Source: Trifolium pratense (taxonomy: Eukaryota > Streptophyta > Magnoliopsida > Fabales > Fabaceae). Taken from it: a stretch of DNA of 64,000 bases. Where the stretch lies: NCBI RefSeq assembly GCF_020283565.1, contig NC_060063.1, forward strand, positions 5,726,563 to 5,790,562, read 5' to 3'. The notes beneath the pieces are model-generated. The model saw only the letters and a list, made by a program, of their open reading frames with translations, was not told the DNA's origin and did no database searches. Made by a program: the position numbers and the translations under genes. Positions 1 through 10,797 of the stretch are shown here, in pieces (position 1 is the first letter of the stretch; the number at the start of each line of letters is the position of its first letter).

Positions 1-272
1 TTATGTAATTTTCTAAAATAATTATGCAAAAATATTTTTATGCAAAATCACATGTAACTAAAAATCATTGTGAGTGTGTGATATATTTTCAAGAGAGCTT
101 TTTCTACTACTCACATGAGGGTCCTAAAAATATATGGATTACAACTCAATAAGTCTATGACCCAAGTCTTGAAAACTTTATCCTCTTTTCCGCTTTTTGC
201 ATCATTGTCATTCTTAAACTTCTTTTGTCAATCATCAAAACCACAATGTTCTTGTCAAGGCATATATTCACA
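1..272 (-). repeat. 3' LTR (partial) of the SIRE-like element
   Basis: This is a direct repeat of 4721-4992. On the minus strand it begins TGTGAATATATG at position 272, right after a purine tract. The rest lies left of the window. About nine mismatches in 272 bp indicate an insertion that is not recent. Confidence 0.85.
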
Positions 273-287
273 TTCTCCCCCTTTTTG
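273..287 (-). other. Polypurine tract of the SIRE-like element
   Basis: The minus strand reads AAAAAGGGGGAGAA directly before the LTR start at 272. Similar purine runs occur on the same strand near 385-392, 420-426 and 450-458, so several tract-like sequences precede the 3' LTR. Confidence 0.65.
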
Positions 288-520
288 ATGATGACAAACA
301 TCTCATGGTGAGATTTGCTTAGCGAAGGGGTTAGGATTAAAATAATCAATAACACATATATGTCAGAGATAAGTGCAGATTATTCTTCCCCTTTCTATAT
401 GCAAAAATTTATAAACTACTCCCCCTGAAACATGCAAATCACACAACTCTCCCCCTTTTGGCATTATCAAAAAGCGGGAAAGAAATAATCATGACAAGGC
501 ATATATTCAGGAAAAATAAA

Positions 521-727
521 TCATAAAAATAGTAAAGTGGAAAGAGTACGTAAAAAAAATTTACTTCCCATGAATTTGCAATTTCTTTTTGGAGAACTTT
601 CAATAACATCGCCCCGCGATACATAGCCACTTTTTGGTGATAATAAGGACAACTCCTTTTTATCCCATATCATGTGCTTTGAATAGCCATTAAAGATATA
701 ATATTTGAGTTCTTTGGCTCCAAGCAC
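521..727 (-). pseudogene. Degenerate start of copia protease region
   Basis: The frame contains a decayed form of the copia protease entry segment. It has a SKHMIWDK stretch and a PKSGYVSRGD stretch, where intact copies have an Asp-Ser-Gly active site followed by a similar SRHMTGD and PKSGG run. The catalytic Asp is not preserved (NGY replaces DSG). It sits just after the zinc-knuckle frame and before the purine tracts, so the deletion that removed pol begins inside or just after protease. Confidence 0.55.
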
Positions 728-742
728 ACCTACAACATAAAA

Positions 743-1099
743 TCAAATTTTACCTTTTGGTACCCAAATAATTTTGGGTCCTTGAGAGTTAGCTTTAGGC
801 AAAGTGTCATTTGAGATTCCTTCCCATCTATTATTTAAATATTGATTTTTTTTTCTCAAATTACAAATGGAGGAAGTATGACCATTTTTGTTGCAATAGA
901 AACATTTAATAAAAGGTCTACTAAAAGTCTTGTTTGGGCTAAAATTTCTTTTAAAAGGTAAAGTGTGTCTTTTTGGTTGATAACCCAAACCGGCTTTATT
1001 ATAACTTGCCTTTTGATTACCCAAAATGATGTTTAATTTGTCTCTACCCATTGTGAATTTTGCAAGAACATTATTCAAATCTTCAACTTTATCTTTCAA
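743..1099 (-). pseudogene. copia gag C-terminal part with CCHC zinc knuckle
   Basis: This 118-aa frame carries a CCHC knuckle (CFYCNKNGHTSSIC, CX2CX4HX4C) at about residues 61-74, in a Lys/Arg/Asn-rich context. Such knuckles bind retroelement RNA. The frame differs from the upstream gag frame (1278-2055), and a SINE lies between them at 1139-1260, so the ancestral gag is broken here. It reads on the minus strand like the rest of the element. Confidence 0.75.
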
Positions 1100-1138
1100 G
1101 ATATTGTATTCATTACATTCAATATTTTTCTTTCTTGT

Positions 1139-1260
1139 GAACCCACTTGGGTTGGTGCATTGGTATTAGCTTGGGACCTGGGAGTGTGCTCCTCTTGAGG
1201 TCTGAGGTTCGATTCTCTCTGGTGCCAATTTGAGTGGGCTAATTTAGCTTCTTCAAAAAA
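1139..1260 (+). mobile_element. Short tRNA-derived SINE inserted in gag
   Basis: The roughly 120-bp insert has an A-box-like start (GTTGGTGCATTGGTATTAGC), a clear B box (GAGGTTCGATTCTC) and a short A-rich tail. It is flanked by direct repeats AATATTTTTCTTTCTTGT (1121-1138) and AATATTTTCTTTCTTGT (1261-1277), a 17-18 bp TSD with one indel. Its first half resembles the SINE at 25332. Read on the minus strand it supplies the last ~46 residues of the interrupted gag frame. Confidence 0.85.
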
Positions 1261-1277
1261 AATATTTTCTTTCTTGT

Positions 1278-2055
1278 TTTCACAAGGGGTGCAAGTAGAT
1301 GCCTCACTTAGAGAAACTTCTTTCTCTTTAAGATCCTCTATTTCCTTAGTTAAAACATTAATTTTTGATTCAAGAGTGGAAATAGTTTTCTTAGAAGTAG
1401 AAACAATTTTTTTAAACTTACTAGACTCCTTATTTAATACTTCACAAATAAAGAGCAACTCATCATAAGTAAAGTTTGGCTCAGATTCAAATGAATTGAC
1501 CTCTTCTTCTTGATGAGCCATGAGACATATGTTTGTTTCCTCAATTTCAGATTCATCGGATGAGGTCATAATCATCCTAAGTAATGTATGATTTCCTTCT
1601 TTTTCTTTGCATTTATGCTTCATTGACTTCATGTCTTCTCTATTTTCTTTGATATTTGCTTTGAAGGCAAGTCTTTTATTTTGGTTTTCACCTTCTTCAC
1701 TCTCAAAGAGTCGATTTAATTTGAGCTCGTGTTCCTGCAATTTATTAAATAAAATAGCCAAATTCATAGACAATAAATTATTAGATTCCAAAATAGCGGT
1801 CACTTTGGGTTGCCAACATCGATTTAAGCATCCAAGAACTTTGTTAATTAAATCTTCATTTTCGAAATATTTTCCAAGTTCTCTGAGATGATTTATTATA
1901 CGAATGAATCGTTTTTGCATATGTTGTATGCTTTCTCCCAATTGCATCCTAAATAATTCATACTCATGAATCAATGTGTTCATCCTAGCCCTCTTGACCT
2001 CGATAGTTCCTTCATGGGTCAATTGAAGGGTGTCCCGCATTTCTTTGGCGGTCAT
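1278..2055 (-). pseudogene. copia gag (UBN2 / DUF4219-type) main part
   Basis: This is the core of a plant copia capsid protein. It has the segment MQKRFIRIINHLRELGK, then an LEKVL-type helix (LINKVLGCL) and the WQPKVTAILES run typical of UBN2 gag domains. A Glu/Lys-rich, coiled-coil-like tail follows. The open frame continues to 1096 only because the SINE at 1139-1260 keeps it open. A frameshift separates it from the N-terminal piece at 2081-2305. It is a relic. Confidence 0.8.
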
Positions 2056-2080
2056 ACAATTTAATACTTGATAGAATTCA

Positions 2081-2305
2081 TCAACACTTAAAGCACTTGT
2101 GAGTTGTGATGATATACTTTGCTTTCAAATTGTATTGTACATTTTCTTTTTCCTTTTTGGTCCAAAGATTTCTTGGTTTATTCACCACTACATTATTAAC
2201 TAAATGGGTGGGAATAAATGGACTATTTTCCACAGCGTCCCATATATCAAGGTCTATATACCTTGAATAAAAAATTTCATTCTTTCCTTCCAATAACCAT
2301 ACCAT
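2081..2305 (-). pseudogene. copia gag N-terminal fragment
   Basis: Residues such as YSRYIDLDIWDAVENSP match the N-terminal part of UBN2-type copia gag, where the usual pattern is an M-x-x-x-L-x-x-x-D-x-x-L-W-x-x-I/V-x-x-G stretch. It is upstream of, and out of frame with, the gag body at 1278-2055 (a 250-nt offset between frame ends). It lies about 90 nt inside the primer-binding site, as expected for the gag start. Confidence 0.65.
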
Positions 2306-2393
2306 TCACCATTGAAAGGTGGTGGTCTATTTATGGAAGTTTCCCCATAAAAATTGTTTGAAGTAATCTTGGCTCTTTAAACAAGAGTTCAAT

Positions 2394-2404
2394 CTCTAAT
2401 GCCA
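2394..2404 (-). other. Degenerate primer-binding site
   Basis: The minus strand reads TGGCATTAGAG, two changes from the usual plant retroelement site TGGTATCAGAG complementary to initiator Met-tRNA. It marks the inner edge of the 5' LTR. Confidence 0.55.
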
Positions 2405-2835
2405 CTTTTTAGTCAAGTAACTCCAAACAACACAAGAGGGGGGGTGAATTGTGTACTCAAAAAATGATTAAAAAATTAAGCACTTAAAATATTTTAACCA
2501 AATAAAAATAACTTGCAGCGAGAAATAAAAGAGATGAAAGTGTAAGAAGAAAAACACAAAAAAATTATCCTGGTTTGGCCAAAAACAAAGGGCCTACTCC
2601 AGTCCCCAAGGAAAGCACCTTGAGATTACACTAAACCAAACTTTTATAACAGGATAAGCTAATAACCTTTACAACCGAGAACTCTCAACACAAACAATGA
2701 GATATCACCCCCCTTGTGTAAGAGCGCCTCTAAACCAAGAGATATCATCTCTCTTGAAAACCTTGGGATCACACCCAATACAATAGAAATTACAAGATTG
2801 AAAGATTACACCAAATGTGTAGATATAATAACAAA

Positions 2836-4233
2836 GAGGAATGCTATGGTTAGGGTTGGGAACAGGCCAGGCCAGGCCTTGACAGGCCTAAGCCTGGCCT
2901 ACAATTTTTTTTCAGTCCTGAGCCTGGCCTGCGGCCTATCAAATGTTATTTTTTTTGGCCTGGCCTGAGCCTTTTAAAAGCCTGACCTGGCCTTATAGCC
3001 TGTTTAAAAGTCTGTGTTACATTAAAGCTTCTCTATATAGTTTTTTTAAATAGGCTAAACATGCCTTAAAAAGTTCACATTTAAATTTTTATAATTTCTA
3101 CAACATTAAGAAAAAGCTAATAATATGATTAACACAATAATTAAAAACTAATAAAATAACAAATACGATTACGAAAAATAATAATTATTATAAATAATAT
3201 TTTTTTATAAGATATAAATAATAATATTATATAAATAATAATTATTATAAACAGGCCGGCCTATCAGGCTTCGTAGGTCTTTTTAGAAGCCTAAGCCTGG
3301 CCTATTTATGTAAACAGGCCGTTTTCAAAGCCTAAACCTGGCATTTTTAATAACCAGGCCAGGCCAGGCCAGGCTTATACAGGCCAGGCCGAAGGCCCCT
3401 GTAGGCCGCCTGGCCTATTCCCAACCCTAGCTATGGTCACACCCACAAACACACTCCTTTTAACACACTCATTTCTATTGGTCCACATCACTTCTTTTTC
3501 ATTAACCACTTACTTGTTACCGGTTACTAACTTGTTTATTTTTCTTCTTTTTGTTTTTATTTTTTATTATTATTTCCCATAACTTTCCACACTCTTCCTT
3601 TTACCAAAACTGTTCATCTTCCTCTCCACTATTCCACCGAAATCTTCTGCAAAATGAATAAATTCATTCCAATATAAACTCCTGATTTTGCTACATAGCT
3701 TCGAGCCTATATCTTTTGGCAATGAAATTAAACATTTCCCTTATTATTCCAGATGCACTTGGTGAGAAATTGAATTTTCTATATTCAAGAGGCACATAGT
3801 CATATTTGTGGCTAAGTCTCTTTTGAATACTGATACATCATCATCAACCCCAAAATATTAAAGAACGATGTCATAGAACTCTCACTCAGCAATTGAACTT
3901 GTAAAATTATTATAAAAGAAATTGGAAACGAGAGATCTGTCTCACAAGAGATGAAGACGGCAGCGGCGGCGACCATTGGAGCACATCATAGAGAGGAAGT
4001 AACCGGAGTACGTGATAAAGACGGCGGTCATCAAAATACGTGATAGAGACGGCAGCGGAGGCCAAAGAGGATTGCGATGAACCATGGAGTTTTTCCATCC
4101 GTAAAAATAAAAAAGAAAAAGAGTATTATCTCTGTAACTTGCTAAACCAGTCATTAGGTAAAACTTAAAACAAAAGGGTGACGTGGCTCCAATTGATAGG
4201 AGTGTGTTTGAGGGTGTGACCCTAGCACTCCTC
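2836..4233. mobile_element. Mutator-like (MULE) MITE inside the LTR
   Basis: The ends are inverted repeats: left GAGGAATGCTATGGTCACAC, right reverse complement GAGGAGTGCTAGGGTCACAC, similar for about 35 bp. The flanks are TAATAACAAA at 2826-2835 and again at 4234-4243, a 9-10 bp TSD typical of MULEs. Without the nested hAT MITE it is about 811 bp. I see no transposase. Small frames at 3910-4154 are not convincing genes. Confidence 0.85.
2851..3429. mobile_element. hAT-type MITE rich in AGGCC repeats, nested in the MULE MITE
   Basis: The terminal inverted repeats are TAGGGTTGGGAACAGGCC and its complement at the right end. The 8-bp TSD GCTATGGT occurs at 2843-2850 and 3430-3437; 8 bp is the hAT signature. 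Both ends carry multiple AGGCC/GGCCT units around an AT-rich core (3030-3250). It is 579 bp with no coding capacity. Confidence 0.9.
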
Positions 4234-4992
4234 TAATAACAAATTGAAGTACTAAGTACTACAAGATAAACTATGTAGTATAAAAGAGCTCTCAAGAAAA
4301 TATATTAGCAAGTGTAAAAATAATAATAGTGATGAGTATTATTTTTGATATGATTTTGATGCCAAAATTTCGTCGTTGAAAGAGCAGTCACAAACACTCA
4401 TTTATAGTGAAAAATAGTGTTATGCAGTAAATAAAATATGCCCGTTGTAACGCTCAATATGCTATTGCAGCCAAATAGCCGTTGGTAATTAAGATGAAAA
4501 AAGCCGTTAATCCATTTCCATATATAACTATAATTGAATGTGCCTTTTAAGAAGAAAATAAGATCATGAAGGATATAATCCATTTTGGTCATGCTACATT
4601 CAATTATGTTAAAAGGAATATCACAATACTAAAATTGGAATTAAAACTGATTATGCATTTTTCACAATTGAATATTAGTTAAGTCATGCAAAAATATTAT
4701 TTTTATAAGCTCAAAATAAATTGTGCAATTTTCTAAAATAATTATGCAAAAATATTTTTATGCAAAATCACATGTAACTAAAAATCATTGTGAGTGTGTG
4801 ATATATTTTCAAGAGAGCTTTTTTTACTACTCACATAAGGGTCCTAAAAATATATGGATTACAACTCAATAAGTCTATGACCCAAGTCTTGAAAACTTGA
4901 TCTTCTTTTCCGCTTTTTGCATCATTGTCATTCTTAAACTTCTTTTGTTAATCATCAAAACCACAATGTTCCTGTCAAAGCATATATTCACA

Positions 4993-5206
4993 ACCCCAAG
5001 GGCTTGATTGTTACTCGTTGACTCTCTAATCAACTGCACACCTACGGGAACCTCATTCTGACACCCTTTTGATACTTCACTATCCGTATCACCGACGTCT
5101 AAACCGTTAAGCACCACCCTAGCCATGGCTTGCCCACGGAGGCACACGACGAACCCGCCTCGCTTCTCTATAGTTGATCTTCAACAAAGACTGCCTCACG
5201 TTCCGA
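4993..5206 (-). pseudogene. Continuation of a broken RRM/DUF4283 (LINE ORF1-like) frame
   Basis: This short stretch lies between two retroelements. It is the minus-strand continuation of the frame at 17784-18799, because the copia element at 5212-17783 is bounded by the 5-bp TSD CCACC (5207-5211 and 17784-17788). Read on the minus strand it gives coding-like text including MARVVLNGLDVGDTDSEV after one in-frame stop and an apparent frame change. The right LTR of the SIRE-like element abuts it at 4992, so two retroelements have hit the same frame. Confidence 0.6.
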
Positions 5207-5211
5207 CCACC

Positions 5212-5400
5212 TATTGGAGCATATACACACTGAAGATACATCTACTACAAGTGCTACTTAGGTCACTAGTGTACATACTCATATGCTTGCTTATACTCCT
5301 TAGTTAGTATAGACCTTAGCTATTGTATATATCCTGTCATTGTACTTATTCCACATTAATAAAATAATGATTTTCATCTCATTTCTCTCTCTTCGTGATA
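5212..5400 (+). repeat. 5' LTR of the copia element
   Basis: It begins TATTGGAGCATATACAC and ends CTCTTCGTGATA. It matches 17595-17783 except at five positions. The ends are TAT...ATA rather than the usual TG...CA, but they fit exactly with the CCACC TSD. Confidence 0.9.
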
Positions 5401-5410
5401 TGGTATCAGC
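5401..5410 (+). other. Primer-binding site of the copia element
   Basis: TGGTATCAGC directly follows the 5' LTR and matches the 3' end complement of initiator Met-tRNA, with a two-base shortening after CAG. Confidence 0.8.
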
Positions 5411-5549
5411 TTCCTTCAATGGAAGGTAGTTTCGATCCTAACCGTTTTCTAACCGTTTTCCGTTGCATTCTTCATCTTCTTCGTTGAGTTTCTTACTCAA
5501 TTCACCATCGATTCCTCTGTTTTCTCTGCAATTTCTTTGCAATCTCATC

Positions 5550-6199
5550 ATGCCTCCTCGCATCGCCCCTGCTCCGGCTCCAATTCCACCGAACAACGCC
5601 GATTCGTTTCTCTATGTTCATCCGAGTGAAGGACCTAATTCGGTGACTATTACTCCTCAACTCACTGGTGGCAACTACCTCGCATGGAGTCGATCTATGC
5701 GTCGTGCTTTAGGTGCCAAGAACAAGCTCGTTCTTCTTGATCGTGCGACTCCGATTCCCGATGTTTTGGATCTGAACCGCTCTGCTTGGGAACGATGTAA
5801 TCACCTTGTTCACTTGTGGATCATCAACTCAGTTTCTGCGTCTATTGCTCAGACTCTCATCTTTCATGAAAACGCCATTGATGTTTGGGAGGATCTTTAA
5901 GAACGCTTTGCTAAGGCTGATCGTATTCGCATTGTTTCTTTGTGTTCTGCTCTCCACACTCTTAAGCAAGGTAATCGTCCTGTTCTTGATTACTATACTG
6001 ATATGCGAGCTCTTTGGGAGGAATTGAATTCCCATCGTCCCATACCTCACTGTACTTGTGTGCATCAATGCCGTTGCGATGCTATGCGCGCGGCACGCGC
6101 CTATCGTTTGGAGGACCAGATCATTCAATTTCTCACTAGCTTGAATGATAATTTTTCTGTTGTTAAGACTTAAGTCTTGTTGATGGATCCCTTGCCTAC
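5550..6199 (+). pseudogene. copia gag, N-terminal half, with two stop codons
   Basis: This is the capsid protein of the copia element. The frame starts at the ATG at 5550 (MPPRIAPAPAPIPPN). An HPSEGPNSVTITPQLTGGNY segment then matches the plant Retrotran_gag_3 N-terminal domain, and the UBN2-type body follows. In-frame TAA stops occur at 5898-5900 and 6171-6173; coding similarity continues unbroken in the same frame past both. At 6199 the frame is cut by the nested gypsy-like insertion and resumes in phase at 13906, counting one CCTAC copy. Confidence 0.88.
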
Positions 6200-6998
6200 T
6201 GTAACACCCAAACCCATTATTTATATATTTCTACCTTAGTAAAATCTTTTTCAAAATACGCAACGGAAAATCACATTTAATTTATTGAATATCGGTTCGA
6301 GTATTACACTCCTCTACCAAAATAATACTAATGTAGTTAATTAGTAAAAATACTTGTTTATACAAATGTTAAATCAACTAATGTATTTATTAGCTATACA
6401 AAACAACCTAGATAAGGAGACTCTATATACATATAAAACCCCTTTTTCCCGTGTCACAATCAGAGCAGAGCTTCACCGACGACTCGACATCGAATACCAC
6501 AAAACCTGTAAATCTGGACCCCCAACGGTCCAGCACATAACACATAAAAGAGAGTTAGATAACATACTCAAAATATACAAGTGTAAGTAAATGGTACTTA
6601 AACACTTCTTCATAAAAACATGCATAATCATACATTATACATATACATCACCATCATTCATGCATATTCATATATCATGCATATACTTCATTTATCACCT
6701 AATCAATCATCCACAAAATACACCAAACATATAGTTTCACGTCGTCTCGGACAATACCAAAACATCAACAAATACATTGTTCAGATTATGGTCATGACGG
6801 ACCCTGCGTTGTTCATTTTATAGTCATGACGGACTCTGCTCCTCACATACGGATTAACAATCAACATTTACCAAGTATGTGTCAAACATCATTTATCATA
6901 AAATTCACACAAAATCCCTAATGCAATCTAATGTTTCACATTCATGTTATGTCCTCTAGACACCTCTAATGCATGTGGTACCATCGTCTTTATCAGGG

Positions 6999-7320
6999 TA
7001 TTTCACCTCCGATATCCTTCTTTATCAAACAAATATAGTTCGATATCCTTCTTTATTGGACAAGCCAATATCCCTAAATATTCATGATGCATGCACTTAA
7101 AACTCATGAATATATCCACCAACAATTATGGCATATAGCCCATCAACAATAACGTGGAACACTATCCAACGTCCGTCTTTATTAAGATAATCAATACCTT
7201 AATATCCGTCTTTATCAAATAACATAATTCGATATACTTCTTTATTAGAATAACATAATTCTAATATCCTTCTTTATTAAGTTGATTAACACCTTAATAT
7301 ACTTCTCTGATATTTAAACA
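6999..7320. repeat. Degenerate tandem array of ATATCCTTCTTTATT units in the LTR
   Basis: About eight spaced copies of a CGATATCCTTCTTTAT-like unit occur, alternating with AATATCCGTCTTTAT variants. The same array is present in the other LTR at 12494-12815. Confidence 0.7.
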
Positions 7321-7496
7321 AACATCATCAACAATCAACAACAATTATAATTCACAAATATAATCAACAATTCATCAACACATCATTCTTCATCAACAAG
7401 CATCAACAATCATCAACAATCATGTAAGAATAAGCCACTGATTGAAAATACATGCAAAGGAAGACAGCAGATGAAAAATTGGTGAAAACTGCAGTA

Positions 7497-7647
7497 TTTC
7501 CGCCTGGGGCGGAAATTTTTACGTTTGAGGCGGAAGTTTACGCCTGAGGCGGAAATATTTACGCCTGAGGCGGAAAAACTTCTGAAAGGTTGGCTGCTCA
7601 CTGATCTGCCGTTTCAGGCGGAAATTATGGTGCCTGAGGCGGAAAAA
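7497..7647. repeat. Six-copy hairpin motif array (CGCCTGAGGCGGAAA)
   Basis: Copies start near 7498, 7521, 7540, 7561, 7608 and 7631. Each is a quasi-palindrome (CGCCT-GA-GGCG) followed by GAAA. The other LTR has an identical array at 12992-13142. Confidence 0.85.
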
Positions 7648-8404
7648 CATGCGTTTTCTACACAAAAACGCCCAAAAATCCCATTTTTCATGTTATAAAC
7701 CCCAAATAAGTTCATATTCAAGCATAACAAGCATATCTAAACACAAAAGGACGGTTCATTTCACCGATCTACCATTTTTACTACGAAAAAGTAAGGATTT
7801 ATCACTTTTACTCAAAACACTCAAGAACACAAAGTTCTTGAGTTTAATCTTTCATAAACATCGTTTTTATCCAATAACTTCGTTCATACATCATGATAAG
7901 AGCATGTTAAACATGTTATGAACCTTAGAATCGATTTCCATAAAGAAAATCCATTCACAACTAAAACGAAAAGGGGGTGGAGGAAGTTCGGGTGAGGAGA
8001 AATCGACATTCTCCCCTTCCTCGAGTCACCCACGAATATGAAATCTACTCTCTTACCTTGGATCGACGAACTCACGAAGATTGCTCCTCGAATCCCTTCT
8101 CCAAGCTCTCCCTTCGCCCTAGCTCCACAAACTCTCCTCTCTTCTCTCAAGAACACAAGACTTATGAGAAAAATGAAATGTTCTCTTCTCCCCCCTCATG
8201 GCCATAAGGGCGCTACACACACTCACAAGGCCCATTGGGCCTCAAGCCCAATTGGCTTGGCCCAATAACACGATAACTCTCACTATTCGCTTAATAACTA
8301 AAGTACTCGATAAATAACCCTAGTTATTAACTTAATTAAAATGCCACGTTAAATAAAATATTTTAACACATTAAAATTAATAATTTGAAAATTGGGTCGT
8401 TACA

Positions 8405-8420
8405 ACTCTCCCCTACTTAA
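8405..8420 (-). other. Polypurine tract of the gypsy-like element
   Basis: The minus strand reads AAGTAGGGGAGAGT immediately before the LTR start at 8404. It is preceded by the GAGGGCGAAAAT motif. Confidence 0.75.
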
Positions 8421-10797
8421 AGGATTTTCGCCCTCGAAAATTACGCTACTAAAACAACTCCGGATAACTCCTGTATCCGACCCTCCAATGAAACGTTCAA
8501 ACACTGCACCTTACCAAGTTTGACAAAATTAATTTATCCCATCCAACAGAATTTTTGTCTATTTATCAACAAGAGATCAAGGACGGCCAGTTCCTCAATT
8601 TGTCGATAAATATTCAACAATCATGATATCGGCACAAACCATTCTTATCAAACCGCTAAAACATCCACTTCGTACGAAACATCCATAGACTCACATTCTA
8701 CGGTACTCACAACTCTACCCCAAAACAGGTATAACCAATCGAACTCTCCGAAAGATACTTCCGTGGAATACTTCCACAACTCCATAATTCTCTGATTCCC
8801 TCATGAATCACTTAACCGTGTTACATCACTTATTCATATTCGAATCTTATTCCAACTTATCACTCGATATTTCAATTCCAACAATCACTTGATGACCAAC
8901 ATTCTCAAACTTCATTGACACATGCTAAAAACTACCGTCTCTAACCGTCAAATTCCTTTTCTCACATATCTCCAATCATTGAGTCGAATCCAATACGACT
9001 ATTCCGTTCCCGAGTAATCTCTCATCCAACATTTGCATTCCTTAACGCAAACATTTTCCAATACCACTTCTCCTTAATCTTTTAATAATTCACTACTTCA
9101 AAATTAGGCCACTGCCTAAAAATTGGTTCTCCAAACAATCATAATTTCTATTTCGTTGATTCTAAAACGACATTTTCAATTCGCCCACAATCCATCTATC
9201 GATGTTCCTCATCATCTTGCATTGCAACAAGCATACTCTTCTCTGTTTATTCACCCATCGGTTTCTTATTCACCAAATCACTACCGTCCCATCATCCATG
9301 ATGAAACAATTTAAAATCCTCTACTTCACTGTCACCGATTGTGACCATACCTCATCAACATCCACGATGCATCTAACAACACTAGTCTCCACCGACTCTT
9401 CCATTCCATGAATCCAAATTCCTTAGCAAATACTTACTCACTCTTATCTTTTGGGCACCACCAAATGCTCTCTGACACTTACCTTAGGCATCACCTTCAA
9501 CTCCTTACTATATGTGCTCAAACACAACATCTACTCATATGTGCGGTAATCCTTTTCGCAAACTCTCACCTAACACAAGTCACTTCCAACATGACCTCAT
9601 ACTACTCATTCTCAACACGTTCTCCAACGGCTAACTTTCTTATTCTTCATCATTCAAAATGATACCTCTCATTTAGCTTCATCTCCACTTCTAGGATCTC
9701 ATTCAACTTCGACACAAATTGCCCGGTCATTATCCAAATCCAATTACCCTTTCTTCGGCAAGCCTCTCACAAAATCTTTCGAATTGTTATCCTACTTCCA
9801 TCTTCGAATACACTCGACTACTCATACAATCCTCACTTCCAACGATTCAACAAACATACCAATCCTATTATGATATTTCTCAATTCCATTCTCATCTACT
9901 TTAAAACCTACTTCCCTTCATCAATTAATTAACACCAACAGTTCACTAATCTTCACATCTCTTTCTCTAAGTTTCTCAAACCTCTTCTAGAAATCACCTC
10001 GCACACTAGGCTTAGAACTCCGACTTGTTCAACCAATTCAACATACTACCATATGCACGACTCACGTAAAACTTCTTACTCCAACATCCGGTACAACATC
10101 CGATCCCCTTGGATGACAACTTACTTCAAAATCATCACCTCTCAAGAATCCTAATCACTCCCTCTTCCTCATATTCGACTCCTTTCGATCAAACATGTAC
10201 TTCAACTTTGGTCCACAAAACACGCCTCCATACATTTAGTGCAACACACGATCTCCAACCGTTCTGAATACTCTTCATCTCACTTAACCAATCTCACTAA
10301 CGCCTCACGGCGAAACACTTGGTCCGACAACTCCTCTTCTAATAGTTTCTCACAACTTGTTGCGCCCATTCATTCCACTTCGAACCACGTCGCCAATTCC
10401 TGAATATTCCGCTTCAAGAACATCTCTACTCATCTCATCTTCTCACGATCGAAACATCTCGGAGGGATATAACCTTCTCCCCCACTTATCTCAAACCCAC
10501 CTACACTCTTCCACTAGAACTTCCGGTGCTCACACCTAACGGTTCTATCGTCTCTAAACATATTCTTCCTAAGAAGAAACTAGTATCGACATCGTTTATA
10601 CGCATGTCGCATACAAGGGACAAAACCTAACCCACAATACCTAAACACTAACACAAATCATGCAAGCATCCAAGTAACCTATACTTCCCTCACTTCTCAA
10701 AGTTAGGAAATCAAAACAACATAAAAAAAATGAACATTGCATAGCAATAATTCATACTCACATTCAATCAACTCAGAACAAGACGTCAACAAAATAA

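Larger units (their letters stand above)
1..4992 (-). mobile_element. SIRE/Maximus-like Ty1-copia retrotransposon, internally deleted, runs off the left edge
   Basis: Positions 1-272 match 4721-4992 without gaps, with about nine mismatches. They are the start of the left (3') LTR and of the right (5') LTR. The minus-strand order is 5' LTR, primer-binding-site-like sequence (2394-2404), gag (2305 to 743), a protease scrap (727-521), purine tract (273-287), 3' LTR. Integrase, reverse transcriptase and RNase H are missing, leaving about 2.1 kb of interior. The minus-strand run of Cs ahead of the LTR end and the UBN2-type gag are what I associate with the SIRE/Maximus lineage; the lineage name is inference. 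The outer TSD cannot be tested because the other end lies outside the window. Confidence 0.8.
2405..4992 (-). repeat. 5' LTR of the SIRE-like element, interrupted by nested MITEs
   Basis: The end at 4992 is fixed by the repeat with 1-272; the inner end is placed at the primer-binding site. The span is 2,588 bp, but about 1.4 kb of it is an inserted MULE MITE (2836-4233) plus its TSD. That leaves about 1.18 kb, a normal LTR length for this lineage. Confidence 0.7.
6200..8404 (-). repeat. 3' LTR of the gypsy-like element
   Basis: 2,205 bp, nearly identical to 11695-13900. It holds two internal arrays: degenerate ATATCCTTCTTTATT units (6999-7320) and six GGCGGAAA hairpin units (7497-7647). Small open frames in it (for example 6354-6590, 7649-7921, 7884-8156) have no recognisable domains and are not called as genes. 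Confidence 0.92.

Noticed and set aside
1139..1260. A tRNA gene
   Set aside because: The A/B-box-like text belongs to a SINE: it has an A-rich tail and a TSD, and no tRNA cloverleaf is evident.
6999..7320. CRISPR-like array
   Set aside because: The units are degenerate and irregularly spaced within a plant LTR; nothing resembles spacers or cas genes.
6354..8268. Several 60-90 aa frames, all duplicated at 11849-13764
   Set aside because: They lie inside the two LTRs and are duplicated for that reason; no domains, and they overlap on both strands.
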